Below are positions 51,201 through 56,245 of a stretch of DNA of 64,000 nucleotides, one piece after another. Source of the stretch: Sipunculus nudus (lineage: Eukaryota; Annelida; Sipuncula; Golfingiida; Sipunculidae); assembly GCA_026874595.1 (NCBI GenBank), contig CM049319.1:5546601-5610600 (forward strand), read 5' to 3'. The first letter of the stretch is position 1; every line of letters starts with the position of its first letter. The notes under the pieces were generated by a model. The model made no database searches. It was not told where the DNA came from and saw only the letters and a program-made list of their open reading frames with translations. A program made the translations under genes and the position numbers.

Positions 51201-53014
51201 TTTGATTGGTTGAGGGCCATAATACTTTGATAAATGACAAACAGAAAAAATAGATTTATGTGAAAAATTTATTCATTAAATTGCACAAATGACCATACCT
51301 AAGGCTTTTATAGATGGGCGGTTCACACAAGGATTATATAATGCAAATTAACTCAGCCACCAGCCCCTGTGGTCTAGGGGTAGCTTGAGTTCAAATCTCA
51401 GTGATCAAATGGCACGATTTTTCAGGGAAAGTCAGAATCCAGGGTGAGTATCCAGCAGGCTGTGCCCCGTAGCTGTGTATCATTCACAAATAAGTTTATC
51501 TGTATGTGGTTCCTTTGTGATTTGACAATGTAATAGGGATATTTACACACCCAGGACCAGCAGGTGTGGAAGACAACGGGCCTGGGTGACACCAGGATAT
51601 AAAATTAAAATTGACAAGAAGTGAATGCTACCATCCATTTTTGTATCTATGCAGACTCTGAATAATCTGCAGGTATACATGCATACTTTGATTAAGGACT
51701 TAATCAGTCCATATTCAGAAACTAAGGTGGTTACCACCACGTAGAAAATAACACAGCCATGTGATTGGTGTACTCTTACACTGGACAGGTCAGTTTCTGA
51801 GTCTGAAGTCTTCTTCTGTTGTAGAAAAGTATCTGGGGAACAGGAGTCAAGATATGAAACAATGTACTGCATATTACAGAAAGGCCAAAATGTATGTCAA
51901 TACAGGTTACTAAAATAAAGGATGCATGATAAATGATGAAACAGTGTCCAAATTCATGCATGCTATACATGGTAGAAAAGAAATTGGATATAGTTATGTG
52001 AAGATTATACCATGAGCTTTTTAAAGGCTGTATGTTTAGCTGGCCTTTCTTGATGCTTAGCTGCAGTAGTCTTTGTCCATTCTGTCTGGAACACTGAGTT
52101 TCACATGTCACATTACTTTGCACTAGAGTGACAAGGCCCGAGGGTCATTTCTTTTTAATCATCTTTTCATGCAGTATGAATCCAGAGATTGACATTGGAC
52201 AGATACATGGTGCTTTCATTATGGGGCTGGGATACTTCCTTACAGAGAAAATGCGTTATGATCAAGTCACCGGACAGAATGTTAGCAGTACCACCTGGGT
52301 GAGCAACCATTGTATTTGACATTATTTAAATATATAATTGTTACATGAATTTAAGTTTTACAAAGAATAAATAAAGCCTTGATGCATGGAAATTAAAAAA
52401 TTTCCTTATAGTGAAATTGCGTACTTCCCTGAAAACATTAAAGCTGATGGAAATGGTGCCTTCCCATGTTTTAGCTAGGTGATTGCTGGTTTCTAGTCTG
52501 TCACTGTTGTAGAATTATTCAAATTGTTAAAATGTTTATGTATCACCTTGTTTTAAACATGAATTAAGGGGAGCCATGACAAATAAAAATAAGGAAATGA
52601 TTAAATATATTATAATACTATTTGTCATCATATGACCCCAGCTTGTCTGGATATAATATAAAATACCTTGCCCATCTTTTGATAGAACAGCGGTCTTAAT
52701 TCTCACTGAGCTTGTATGCATGTTTGTCTCCTTACCATATAGAAACCATTTTGGTATAAATAGAGTGCTTTCACGTAAGTCAAGGATCACTTGATCCGAC
52801 AGAGAGGTCATACAAATGATTTTCCTTTGATGATCTGAGAGTCATCTTTTCCTAGGAGTTTCTCAACTGTCTATAACAGAGAGGATTAAAAAATAAAGAA
52901 GTTATCTTAAGGAAAGGTTTTCTAGCCTAAGTACTTTAATTTTTAATCCCTTTTGTTTATCATTTATAGTTTTTTATCCATCTTTCTGTAAAATGGTAAG
53001 CTAGTTCATTGACA

Positions 53015-53056
<42 letters not shown>

Positions 53057-54015
53057 CAGTTAAACAGTTTAAGGTGGAATTCTTAATATTTTAGGTGTAT
53101 AAACCCCCAATGAGTAAAGACATTCCTGTTGACTTCCGGGTACAGCTTCTGAAGAATGCTCCTAATCCTTCAGGAGTACTCAGCTCTAAAGGTAGGTCAA
53201 AGGTCAATATGGAAGTAAAAGGTCATGAGAGCCTCCTGCATTCTGACACAATTAATAGATATTATTCTTAAAGGCATATGGACCTAGATAATATGTGTCA
53301 AAATTTGGTACAGCTGAAATATCTTGTATTTGAAAATGATAATTTTTCAAATTGCAAACTTCACCCAAGCTATATATTGTATGAATTTGTTTACTGTACA
53401 GAGTTCAGTGTGTTTGGTTCATCAAAAATAGTTTGTGTGATGATTACAGAAACCGTTTTATTTTGTCAATGTAAGTTTTAGATATTAATTAAAGGAGGAA
53501 TGTTATGTTAATATTTCACACATATTTCACCATGACCAACATTTTGTTTCAGCTGTTGGTGAGCCTCCTCTCTGCCTGAGCAGTTCTGTTTTCTTTGCTG
53601 TAAAACATGCAGTCCAAGCAGCAAGGCAGGAGATAGGAAGGAAAGAGTACTTTGAAATGGGTAAGTCTTGATTAGACATTAAGGAATTTATTAATAATTA
53701 AACCAAAAAACAAATTTTTCATCTTAACCTTTTACTTTGAAAGAAACAAGAAATTTGATTTTTTATATAATAAAAAGAAAATTTAATCTTCTCTAGTGTG
53801 AAATGCTCTTTCTCAGTTTTCTTAACATCTTAGGTGTTCTGTTAACTTTTTGCATAATAATGGCCCTGATTTATGTGTGTTTGTGTGTGCATAAGTACCA
53901 GCAAAACCATAATAGATTTACAGACATATTTATTCATGTTTCAGACACACCAGCGACTGTGGAGGCTGCCCAGACAATGTGCCTTGTTGATCCATCACAG
54001 TTCGTGATTCAGTGA
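9066..54015 (+). CDS. Aldehyde oxidase/xanthine dehydrogenase-family molybdo-flavoenzyme, 33 visible exons, 5' end missing
   Basis: Oxidises aldehydes or N-heterocycles at a molybdenum cofactor and passes electrons through two 2Fe-2S clusters to FAD; family members are cytosolic homodimers. Order seen: 2Fe-2S domain with Cys80, 85, 88, 110; second 2Fe-2S domain with CGYC (150-153) and CRC (185-187); FAD domain with VVGGTGIG; flavoprotein C-terminal domain; molybdopterin domains with [23 protein letters not shown] and AVGEPP. All splice phases agree over 3,886 coding bases, giving about 1,294 residues against roughly 1,330 for complete family members, so only a short N-terminus is missing. The position of the xanthine dehydrogenase pocket Glu802 is Ile792, while Arg900 and Glu1239 are kept; this, with [10 protein letters not shown] and RGPG, points to the invertebrate aldehyde oxidase clade. 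No frameshift or stop was found. Substrate cannot be told from sequence. Confidence 0.93.
9500..9669 (+). CDS. Oxidase exon 2: first 2Fe-2S cluster
   Basis: Reads [14 protein letters not shown] then [18 protein letters not shown]. Cys80, Cys85 and Cys88 match the C-x4-C-G-x-C ligands; the extra Cys87 replaces the usual Ala. Acceptor TTTTCAG, donor TCA|GTAAGT, ends in phase 0. Confidence 0.92.
11512..14940 (+). mobile_element. A-type element A1 with 337-bp tandem units and a nested C element
   Basis: Begins TTTTTTAGCTCAGCTGACTG, followed by an imperfect hairpin and a CCGT/CTGT run (11568-11620). Tandem units of about 337 bp follow, marked by GGTGGCGCCACC or variants at 11878, 12215, 12551, 12887, 13234 and 13573. 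Interrupted by a C element at 13594-14757, then resumes and ends GTCAGCTGAGCGTCATGACC, CATGGGTCACTTGTT. Confidence 0.88.
13594..14757 (+). mobile_element. C-type element C1 nested in A1
   Basis: Starts GTATCCGCCAAAACAAAG with the hairpin partner GTTTTGCGGATAC and ends with GGCAGATAC, a GTAGTCAC hairpin region and CTAGT. A1 sequence continues on both sides, so C1 inserted into A1 in a T run. Confidence 0.85.
15420..15540 (-). repeat. Dispersed repeat copy (inverted to 41090-41220)
   Basis: GCCTAATGCGAACCTGTGCA and ATGGGATATACATCAG here match, reverse complemented, CTGATGTATATCCCATTGCA and CAGGTTTCTCATTAGGC near 41159-41200. No coding content. Confidence 0.75.
16251..17390 (+). mobile_element. 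C-type element C2, degenerate
   Basis: Starts GTATCCTCCAACACAAAG and continues with C internal units, including several GGTGGC[AG]CCACC palindromes. The 3' terminus is decayed (CCCGTCCATTCTGGTTTGTA). Lies in oxidase intron 2. Confidence 0.75.
18158..18318 (+). CDS. Oxidase exon 3: fourth ligand of cluster one and start of second 2Fe-2S domain
   Basis: Starts with CLCPLYSC, whose first Cys is the fourth ligand of cluster one, and continues through TTTEGIG and [10 protein letters not shown] to [16 protein letters not shown], carrying two ligands of cluster two. Acceptor CTTTCAG, donor ACAG|GTAGGA. The last 49 bases are copied five times in the next intron. Reading straight on from the donor meets TAG at once, so splicing is required. 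Confidence 0.94.
18270..18573 (+). repeat. Tandem copies of the end of oxidase exon 3 with its splice donor
   Basis: The last 49 bases of exon 3 are followed by five copies of 50-52 bp at 18319-18369, 18370-18421, 18422-18472, 18473-18523 and 18524-18573. Each copy begins GTAGGAGCC and ends ACAG, so each carries both a donor-like and an acceptor-like end. Copies 1 and 3 share GGCATGG/TTATGGCATG while copy 2 keeps the exon reading, suggesting a later duplication of a two-unit block. Confidence 0.95.
19133..19265 (+). CDS. Oxidase exon 4: second 2Fe-2S cluster
   Basis: Reads [20 protein letters not shown] then [17 protein letters not shown], with Cys185 and Cys187 as the last two ligands. The Ser codon is split with exon 3. 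Acceptor GGTTCCAG, donor GAG|GTATCA, ends in phase 0. Confidence 0.94.
19460..19655 (+). CDS. Oxidase exon 5: Cys-rich linker and start of FAD domain
   Basis: Starts with [20 protein letters not shown], the linker between the iron-sulphur and FAD domains, then [17 protein letters not shown] and [11 protein letters not shown], the FAD-binding strand and loop. Ends in phase 1 at GGAATAG|GTAAGA. Degenerate copies of its end follow in the intron. Confidence 0.92.
19617..19910 (+). repeat. Degenerate tandem copies of the end of oxidase exon 5
   Basis: AAATACAGTCTGGTGG occurs in the exon at 19622 and again at 19665 and 19708, an exact 43-bp period, with GGGACTGGAATAG|GTAAG and variants following. 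More decayed versions appear near 19795 and 19865. The first intronic unit starts at the splice donor. Confidence 0.85.
20308..20366 (+). CDS. Oxidase exon 6: FAD domain
   Basis: Short exon reading [19 protein letters not shown]. Acceptor TTATCAG, donor CAG|GTAAGA, phase 1 in and phase 0 out. It continues directly from VVGGTGIG of exon 5. Confidence 0.9.
20644..20793 (+). CDS. Oxidase exon 7: FAD domain
   Basis: Reads [20 protein letters not shown] and continues to [11 protein letters not shown]. This is the G-A-x-V-T-L-S-x-L segment of the FAD_binding_5 family. Acceptor CTCCTGCAG; a second AG six bases on would remove two residues. Confidence 0.9.
21233..21335 (+). CDS. Oxidase exon 8: FAD domain
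   Basis: Reads [20 protein letters not shown] and [13 protein letters not shown]. In the family this is the ASVGGNI segment that lines the flavin; here the first residues are VGCWAGN. Ends in phase 1 (CTTT|GTAAGT). Confidence 0.88.
21984..22129 (+). CDS. Oxidase exon 9: end of FAD domain
   Basis: Reads [20 protein letters not shown] to [15 protein letters not shown]. The F-x-x-F-D stretch matches the L-x-x-F-x-x-Y part of the family. Acceptor TTTTTCCCAG, donor ACAG|GTAGTT. Confidence 0.9.
22569..22679 (+). CDS. Oxidase exon 10: flavoprotein C-terminal domain
   Basis: Reads [20 protein letters not shown] then [10 protein letters not shown]. The A-Y-V-N-A-x-F segment and the V-F-G-G-I-S-P strand are standard for the family. 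Phase 0 at both ends. Acceptor GGTTTTCAG, donor TTT|GTAAGA. Confidence 0.92.
22979..24034 (+). mobile_element. B-type element B1 in oxidase intron 10
   Basis: Starts TTAGCCCTCAGCCCTTAGGC, with hairpin CTCAGCC/GGCTGA, then a CCGT/CTGT run (23023-23072). Three internal units of about 300 bp follow (ACCTTGTGAGCGGGATAT and variants). Ends GGCTGAGGGCTTTTGTCAGC, hairpin TCAGCTTCTGCTGA, ATATT, CTAGT. The ends AGCCCTCAGCC and GGCTGAGGGCT are perfect inverted copies. Confidence 0.88.
24180..24246 (+). CDS. Oxidase exon 11: flavoprotein C-terminal domain
   Basis: Reads [20 protein letters not shown] then LQ, the A-x-x-T-E-x-x-L-x-G-K-x-x segment. The donor CAAG|GTATTA is chosen because phase 1 joins exon 12 as Glu-Ala-Leu. 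A 115-bp copy of the exon end and donor follows. Confidence 0.88.
24237..24466 (+). repeat. 115-bp tandem duplication spanning the end of oxidase exon 11
   Basis: The unit GTGCTACAAGGTATTAGAAA and what follows (24237-24351) is repeated at 24352-24466 with few differences. It includes the last ten coding bases and the splice donor CAAG|GTATTA, so a second near-identical donor lies 115 bp downstream. Confidence 0.9.
24725..27171 (+). mobile_element. A-type element A2, complete, in oxidase intron 11
   Basis: Starts TTTTTAGCTCAGCTGAC with a CCGT/CCGG-rich tract (near 24775-24835) and ends with the TGACCCATGGGTCA palindrome and CTTGTT. Short inverted ends are AGCTCAGCTGAC and the related CAGCTGAGC. 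No protein signature is visible, so it is non-autonomous. Confidence 0.85.
27463..27563 (+). CDS. Oxidase exon 12: flavoprotein C-terminal domain
   Basis: Reads [20 protein letters not shown] then [13 protein letters not shown], matching the family's E-x-x-P-x3-G-x-x-x-Y-R-x-x-L-A-x-S-x-F-x-K. Acceptor TATTTTCCAG, donor AAA|GTAATG. Confidence 0.93.
27997..28155 (+). CDS. Oxidase exon 13: linker to molybdopterin domain
   Basis: Reads [20 protein letters not shown], then [20 protein letters not shown] and MPKLAAKLQ. The P-x-x-K-L-A-A-x-x-Q stretch begins the molybdenum half of the family. Acceptor TTTTTCAG, donor CAG|GTGGAT. Confidence 0.92.
28238..28290 (+). repeat. ATT/AGT trinucleotide repeat
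   Basis: (ATT)n followed by (AGT)n in oxidase intron 13, just upstream of C3. Confidence 0.9.
28350..29822 (+). mobile_element. C-type element C3, complete, in oxidase intron 13
   Basis: Starts GTATCCGCCAAAACGAAG, a hairpin with GTTTTGCGGATAC, followed by a CCG run. Internal tandem units repeat exactly every 280 bp. Ends GGCGGATACACGTAGTCGCT, hairpin GTAGTCG/CGACTAC, then CCGTATT and CTAGT. The start and GGCGGATAC end form an inverted pair. Confidence 0.92.
28671..29640 (+). repeat. 280-bp tandem array inside C3
   Basis: GGTGGCGCCACCTGCAACCA (one variant GATGGC) occurs at 28671, 28951, 29231 and 29511, exactly 280 bp apart. A second palindrome, AGGTGGCGCCACCTACATTC, sits 149 bp after each of the first three, so every unit is two diverged halves of about 149 and 131 bp. 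Confidence 0.95.
30082..30204 (+). CDS. Oxidase exon 14: molybdopterin domain
   Basis: Reads [20 protein letters not shown] then [17 protein letters not shown]-x-Y-x-x-D-I-P is a family signature. Phase 0 at both ends. Confidence 0.95.
30330..31200 (+). repeat. Degenerate tandem repeat around CTTCAAGGTCAAAT
   Basis: Units of about 140-150 bp share CCATAACTTTTGAAGTA, AATCTTGG and TCTTCAAGGTCAAAT. Related sequence is at 46470-46620. Short open frames on both strands here have no protein character. Confidence 0.6.
31771..31863 (+). CDS. Oxidase exon 15: molybdopterin domain
   Basis: Reads [20 protein letters not shown] then [17 protein letters not shown]-x-F-x-x-A-x-D-I-P is a standard family segment. 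Acceptor ATCATGTAG, donor GAG|GTAACA. Confidence 0.94.
32228..32655. mobile_element. MITE-like element
   Basis: About 430 bp with inverted ends: ATACTGTGGTTGCCTTTTTG at the left and, reverse complemented from the right, TTACTGTGGTTGGCTTCATA. The subterminal parts also pair (TTCGCGAGGGTTT and TTCGCAAGGCTGAAATTT). No coding frame. Lies in oxidase intron 15. Confidence 0.65.
33605..33662 (+). CDS. Oxidase exon 16: molybdopterin domain
   Basis: Reads [19 protein letters not shown]; the G-Q-V-x-Y-x-G-Q-x-V-G-x-I-x-A segment is diagnostic. Acceptor GGTTGTAG, donor GCAG|GTCTGT, phase 0 in and phase 1 out. Confidence 0.94.
34143..34237 (+). repeat. TATG/TGTG alternating repeat
   Basis: ATATATGTGTATGCATGTAC is repeated with changes, ending 13 bases before oxidase exon 17. 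Confidence 0.85.
34251..34400 (+). CDS. Oxidase exon 17: molybdopterin domain
   Basis: Reads [20 protein letters not shown] then [17 protein letters not shown]-x-x-A-A-x-x-V-x-V-x-Y is the family pattern. A purine-pyrimidine TATG/TGTG repeat lies just upstream (34143-34237). Donor GAAG|GTCAGG. Confidence 0.94.
35039..35656 (+). mobile_element. D-type repeat with about 179-bp tandem units
   Basis: Starts TTTTTATGCCCCGGCCAC followed by CCGT/CATT simple repeats. Units beginning ATGTATGGAC or ATGTACAG occur at 35111, 35291, 35470 and 35647, spaced 180, 179 and 177 bp. The fourth unit is cut off by a B element. It is inserted in C4. Confidence 0.8.
35658..36170 (+). mobile_element. B-type element B2, 3' truncated
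   Basis: Starts TTAGCCCTCAGCTCATAGGC, with a CCGT/CTGT run, then about one and a half B internal units. It stops abruptly where C4 sequence resumes (TATAAGTTTGGATGTCTGCA). Confidence 0.8.
37149..37244 (+). repeat. 48-bp perfect tandem duplication
   Basis: CTGTCACTGCGTACCTGAAA through CACCACA is present twice, starting at 37149 and 37197, with no differences seen. It lies 120 bp upstream of oxidase exon 18. Confidence 0.95.
37363..37442 (+). CDS. Oxidase exon 18: molybdopterin domain
   Basis: Reads [20 protein letters not shown] then HFQLETQ; Q-x-H-F-x-L-E-T is the family segment entering the molybdenum site. Acceptor TGTTCTCCAG, donor ACAG|GTATTT. Confidence 0.94.
37565..38419 (+). mobile_element. 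A-type element A3, 5' truncated, next to oxidase exon 19
   Basis: A-type units (CCTAGAATCTTCTA, GGAAACCTGAAATTAGGTCA) end with CAGCTGAGCATCATGGCC and TATGGGTCACTTGT. The end is 17 bases before exon 19. The terminal palindrome has one change. Confidence 0.75.
38437..38546 (+). CDS. Oxidase exon 19: molybdopterin domain
   Basis: Reads [20 protein letters not shown] then [17 protein letters not shown]-x-x-x-P-x-E-x-G-x-x-V-x-x-x-T-Q matches the family. Its acceptor lies 17 bases after the end of an A-type element. Confidence 0.93.
38847..38951 (+). CDS. Oxidase exon 20: glycine-rich molybdenum loop
   Basis: Reads [20 protein letters not shown] then [13 protein letters not shown]. In xanthine dehydrogenase the loop reads GGGFGGKE with catalytic-pocket Glu802; here the equivalent residue is Ile792. 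This change is typical of aldehyde oxidases. Confidence 0.95.
39441..39519 (+). CDS. Oxidase exon 21: molybdopterin domain
   Basis: Reads [20 protein letters not shown] then YLAKYQ. P-V-R-x-x-L-x-x-x-x-x-M is the family segment. The Lys codon is split with exon 20. Acceptor GTGTTCCAG, donor CAG|GTGAGA. Confidence 0.95.
39800..41045 (+). repeat. Diverged repeat with palindrome-like modules in oxidase intron 21
   Basis: Recurring phrases ATGGCTGGAGCTAGCATCAC, TCTCTCAAGTTTGTTCAA and GTGGTGCCACCTACAT show an old tandem structure related in style to the C family (GGTGGGGCGACCTAC near 40744). No recognised ends. Confidence 0.55.
41090..41220 (+). repeat. Dispersed repeat copy (inverted to 15420-15540)
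   Basis: Partner of the - strand copy at 15420-15540; both include the AATGGTCCAGCATGGAAGC / GCTTCCATGATAACATGC segment. Confidence 0.75.
41502..41616 (+). CDS. Oxidase exon 22: molybdopterin domain
   Basis: Reads [20 protein letters not shown] then [20 protein letters not shown]-x-x-x-D-G-K-L-x-G matches the family. Acceptor TCATTAAG, donor AATG|GTGAGA. Confidence 0.94.
43181..43261 (+). CDS. Oxidase exon 23: substrate-pocket Arg
   Basis: Reads [20 protein letters not shown] then TSARGP. Arg900 aligns with xanthine dehydrogenase Arg880, but the motif is A-R-G-P-G, not F-R-G-F-G, as in invertebrate aldehyde oxidases. Acceptor GATTTCAG, donor CCAG|GTACGG. Confidence 0.94.
43782..45253 (+). 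mobile_element. A-type element A4 in oxidase intron 23
   Basis: Starts TTTTTAGCTCAGCTGACTG, with A-type units (CCTAGAATCTTC, GGTGCCACCTGT), and ends CAGCTGAGCATCATGACC, CATGGGTCATGTT. Older than A1 judging by mismatches between units. Exon 24 starts 38 bases later. Confidence 0.82.
45292..45401 (+). CDS. Oxidase exon 24: molybdopterin domain
   Basis: Reads [20 protein letters not shown] then [18 protein letters not shown]-x-x-x-E-x-V-A-x-x-L-x-x-D-P-x-x-V-R-x-x-N-L is a strong family block. An A-type element ends 38 bases upstream. Confidence 0.95.
45901..46014 (+). CDS. Oxidase exon 25: molybdopterin domain
   Basis: Reads [20 protein letters not shown] then [18 protein letters not shown]. 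Helical part of the second molybdopterin domain. Phase 0 at both ends. Acceptor TATATTACAG, donor CAG|GTTTAT. Confidence 0.92.
46440..46620 (+). repeat. Second copy of the CTTCAAGGTCAAAT repeat
   Basis: Contains TTCAAGGTCAAATTTGCCAA, CCCCATAACTTTTGCAGTAC and CCAAGGTCAAATCTG, matching 30450-31130. Lies in oxidase intron 25. Confidence 0.6.
46868..47029 (+). CDS. Oxidase exon 26: molybdopterin ligand loop
   Basis: Reads [20 protein letters not shown], then [20 protein letters not shown] and [12 protein letters not shown]-x-E-x-G-Q-G contacts the cofactor in the family. The usual Met after Glu is Cys here. Acceptor CTTTTCAG, donor AAG|GTATTG. Confidence 0.95.
47181..49180 (+). mobile_element. 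A-type element A5 with nested C5, in oxidase intron 26
   Basis: Starts TTTTGGCTCATCTGACTTTC, has A units with GGTGGTGCCACC-type palindromes (47513, 47980) and a CCCCC run at about 47688, is interrupted at 48636-48930 by C5, and ends GTCAGCTGAGCATCATGACC, CATGGGACACTTTGTT. Exon 27 starts 44 bases later. Confidence 0.8.
48636..48930 (+). mobile_element. C-type element C5, internally deleted
   Basis: Has both C ends, GTATCCGCCAAAACAAAG and GGTGGATAC, hairpin GTAGTCG/CGACTAC, CTAGT, but only about 295 bp in all. The 5' hairpin is joined to a late internal unit. Confidence 0.85.
49225..49353 (+). CDS. Oxidase exon 27: molybdopterin domain
   Basis: Reads [20 protein letters not shown] then [18 protein letters not shown]. 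Matches the family segment Q-V-x-A-x-x-L-x-I-P and the S-x-x-T-x-x-S-x-x-x-E-x-x-x-x-A region. Acceptor AATTTCAG, donor TTA|GTGAGT. Confidence 0.94.
49751..49881 (+). CDS. Oxidase exon 28: molybdopterin domain
   Basis: Reads [20 protein letters not shown] then [21 protein letters not shown]-x-x-L-x-x-R-x-x-P is the family helix. Ends in phase 2; the Trp codon is completed by exon 29. Confidence 0.94.
50150..50455 (+). repeat. Dispersed repeat (GTGCCGGATCCACACCA family), copy 1
   Basis: Shares with 56030-56245 the order AATATTCCTTG, GTGCCGGATCCACACCA, ATCTGATT/ATCTAATTGTTCCTT, CCTGAAATG-CCTGAA-ATTTCATGAGATTC and an ACACACAAACACAC tail. Probably the tail of a retroposon; the family is not identified. 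Confidence 0.65.
50723..50854 (+). CDS. Oxidase exon 29: molybdopterin domain
   Basis: Reads [20 protein letters not shown] then [22 protein letters not shown]-x-x-x-G-A-x-x-x-E-x-x-x-D-x-x-T-G matches the family. Acceptor TGACCACAG, donor AAAG|GTCAGA. Confidence 0.94.
51355..51560 (+). repeat. tRNA-derived SINE-like sequence
   Basis: CCCCTGTGGTCTAGGGGTAGC resembles a polymerase III A box (TGGTCTAGGGGTAG) and GAGTTCAAATCTC a B box, but only a few bases lie between, far too few for a tRNA. A related tail (CCAGCAGGCTGTGCCCCGT) recalls CCCAGTAAGCTGTGCCC at 41883. Confidence 0.4.
52175..52298 (+). CDS. Oxidase exon 30: molybdopterin domain
   Basis: Reads [20 protein letters not shown] then [22 protein letters not shown]-x-I-D-I-G-Q-I-x-G-A-F-x-x-G-x-G is one of the strongest family blocks. 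Confidence 0.96.
53017..53053 (+). repeat. GA dinucleotide microsatellite
   Basis: About eighteen GA units, 40 bases before oxidase exon 31, inside the intron and upstream of its acceptor. Confidence 0.95.
53095..53191 (+). CDS. Oxidase exon 31: molybdopterin domain
   Basis: Reads [20 protein letters not shown] then [14 protein letters not shown]-x-P-x-x-x-D-I-P-x-x-F-x-V-x-L-L-x-x-x-P-N matches the family. Acceptor AATATTTTAG, donor AAAG|GTAGGT. A GA dinucleotide run lies upstream. Confidence 0.95.
53553..53660 (+). CDS. Oxidase exon 32: catalytic Glu
   Basis: Reads [20 protein letters not shown] then [15 protein letters not shown]. Glu1239 in GEPP aligns with the catalytic Glu1261 of xanthine dehydrogenase and is kept, which argues for an active enzyme. 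Acceptor TGTTTCAG, donor ATGG|GTAAGT. Confidence 0.96.
53945..54015 (+). CDS. Oxidase exon 33: C-terminus and stop
   Basis: Reads [20 protein letters not shown] then IQ and TGA at 54013-54015. The P-A-T-x-E segment followed by a short tail is the usual end of the family. Acceptor ATGTTTCAG. Confidence 0.95.
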
Positions 54016-54932
54016 AATTATACAAACTGATTAATGTATGGTGTGCGGTGATACAATGAAGGTGTAAATGTAATACAAATCAACCTTATATAATCATAAT
54101 CATTTTACAAACCGTTGTTATAGTTAGAAATTTTTTTTTCATTCTTAAAAACTGAATCACCATTTTCTGCATCCCAAATGTTGGCCATCTCATGAGATGA
54201 CACAGACTAACAGATAGACAAAGACAGAAACATAGACACATACAAACATACAAATAGACAAAGAAAGAGAGAATCAAACAGACAAAAATGTAATCTTGTA
54301 ACATTATTTTAATAATGGCAGAATAAAGGACTTTGGCAGAAAAATATAAACAATTTCGGTGATGGGCAGAAGTATTTTGTTGTATTTTTTATAATTATTA
54401 GGAATAGAAATACTAGTCATAATGTAAACACTTGACACTTTGTGTGTCATGTTTAATCTATGTAAAGATTTATATTTATACATGTATATATCTTGGCATT
54501 TAATTTGATACAAGTCGATCGTGAACACTTGCTTTTCAGTGGGTTGGTAATTATAATGGCATATGTATTTTGGTATATACACAGATTTTGTCTATTAATT
54601 TTGGAATTGCCCACTGTCTAAAATGTTTTTATTTGGTTTATTTTCCAGCTATGACATTGTTATTGCATTATACTACTTAAAAATACCTGCATTTGTTATC
54701 ATTTATCAGTTATGTTTGCAAAATTAAACCACCTATTTGTCTGTTTGAATATATATGAAGTTTAAAATTATCGATACCAAAGGAAATGCATATATGAATG
54801 CATGTTCACTTAAACTCTGTTATAGGCATATGAAGACATGTGAGTATATTGTGAGGAAAACATGCTCTCAAGAGCTGATAATTTCAGCCATGGCAGAATG
54901 TTATTGAAATATATTTACTGTATTCTAATAAA
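54016..54932 (+). terminator. Oxidase 3' untranslated region and probable poly(A) signal
   Basis: AT-rich sequence with no coding signal follows the stop. AATAAA at 54927-54932 is followed by GTTCTTTTGTTATTG, a suitable U/GU-rich downstream element. An earlier AATAAA at about 54312 lacks such context. Exact cleavage site is not known. Confidence 0.5.
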
Positions 54933-55205
54933 GTTCTTTTGTTATTGACTTTTATTGTTATTTGTATACAATACTGATAACCTGAATTATTTCCTACGGA
55001 TTTCACATGTGATAAACAGTCATTTCACAGACGAACACCAACACGAACACATACATTAGAGATTTAATATCAGTAATTTTTTTTTTATTTTATAAGTATT
55101 TTATTGAGATATATCAGGATACGGGTACCGGGGTAACTGCCCCCCCCCCCCCCCCCTGATCGCATCCGGTACTCACGGTCCTTTCAGAATATCACAGTGT
55201 TATAC

Positions 55206-55262
55206 TATATATATATATATAATATATATATATAAATATATATATATAAATATATATATATA

Positions 55263-55320
<58 letters not shown>

Positions 55321-55347
55321 TATATATATATATTATATATATATATG
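55206..55347. repeat. AT dinucleotide microsatellite
   Basis: Nearly uninterrupted AT/TA with spaced TAAATA and TTTATA units, itself largely self-complementary. Confidence 0.95.
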
Positions 55348-55559
55348 CATTAAATTGCCCTTTGCTGTCACTGGCGGATCAAGAGGGGGCGCTTTCGGCG
55401 CGCGGCCCCCTGTTGAGCTGCTATATCTCTCATTTTATCTAATTTCCCATTTTTCGTGATTAATTTTCATTTTTCATATTTCATTTTATTAATCTTTTAT
55501 AAGCAAATAGATTTTATTGCAGTTGTCTGCAGTTTATAACTTTCAAATTCATTAGTTGA

Positions 55560-55725
55560 GGATGAGGATATTTATGTACAGCTGCAAACAACTGCAGAGC
55601 ACCACGGCCTGGTTGGGGTCGACTGTGAACATTATCACGGCTTCTCTGGTGATACCGGTACTCGAACTCGCGATCTGTGCTCTTAGGAGTCCCGTGTGCT
55701 GTCGAGACCACGGGCTCCAGTAAAA
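55560..55725 (-). repeat. tRNA-like SINE relic
   Basis: On the - strand, GAGCCCGTGGTCTCGACAGC, GGGACTCCTAAGAGCACAGA and GCGAGTTCGAGTACCGG follow the order A box, anticodon-like region, B box. Folding is imperfect, so not a functional tRNA call. Confidence 0.35.
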
Positions 55726-56029
55726 TGCAAAGTTTAACAAAGACTTCAACATATCAGTTATTTTACTCCGAGCATTACATTTAAAAGATAAAATTTTGCA
55801 AGTTATAAACGTAAATGCGCCTTTGTTCCATTGACTTTAACATGTTGAAAACGATTGATATTTTATATCCTTATTTTGAAGAAATATAGTATAACACTAA
55901 GTGATATTCCGAAAGGACCGTGAGTACCGGATGCGATCGGGGGGGGGGGGGGGTATGGCCCCCTGCGGCCCCCCCTTGGCTACGCCCCTACAAAAACACC
56001 GTAAACACAAGTTACATTCCCTTGTTTAG

Positions 56030-56245
56030 TTAATTGTGAATATTCCTTGGTGATGGATGCTTCAGAATCCGCAAAAGGTGCCGGATCCACACCAGAATCT
56101 GATTCTTCCTTGGCCCACTCCTGAAATGCCCTGAATATTTCATGAGATTCCGTACATAATGGCGTAAGTTGTATTGTTAACACACAAACACACCATCACA
56201 CACGAACGGGAATGATCGCATACCATCCTGGCGGAGGCAATAATA
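56030..56245 (+). repeat. Dispersed repeat (GTGCCGGATCCACACCA family), copy 2
   Basis: Direct-orientation partner of 50150-50455, ending GGCGGAGGCAATAAT against GGAGGAGGCAGTGAT in copy 1. Confidence 0.65.

Larger units (their letters stand above)
55140..55953. repeat. Inverted repeat pair with poly-C/poly-G outer ends
   Basis: Seventeen C at 55140-55156 are followed by TGATCGCATCCGGTACTCAC, GGTCCTTTCAGAATATCACA and GTGTTATACTATAT (to 55210). The reverse complement appears at 55882-55938, ending in fifteen G (55939-55953). The centre holds an AT microsatellite and the SINE relic. Likely a mobile element with long inverted ends. Confidence 0.75.

Noticed and set aside
51355-51400. tRNA gene
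   Set aside because: A and B box-like motifs are only a few bases apart; no cloverleaf can form.
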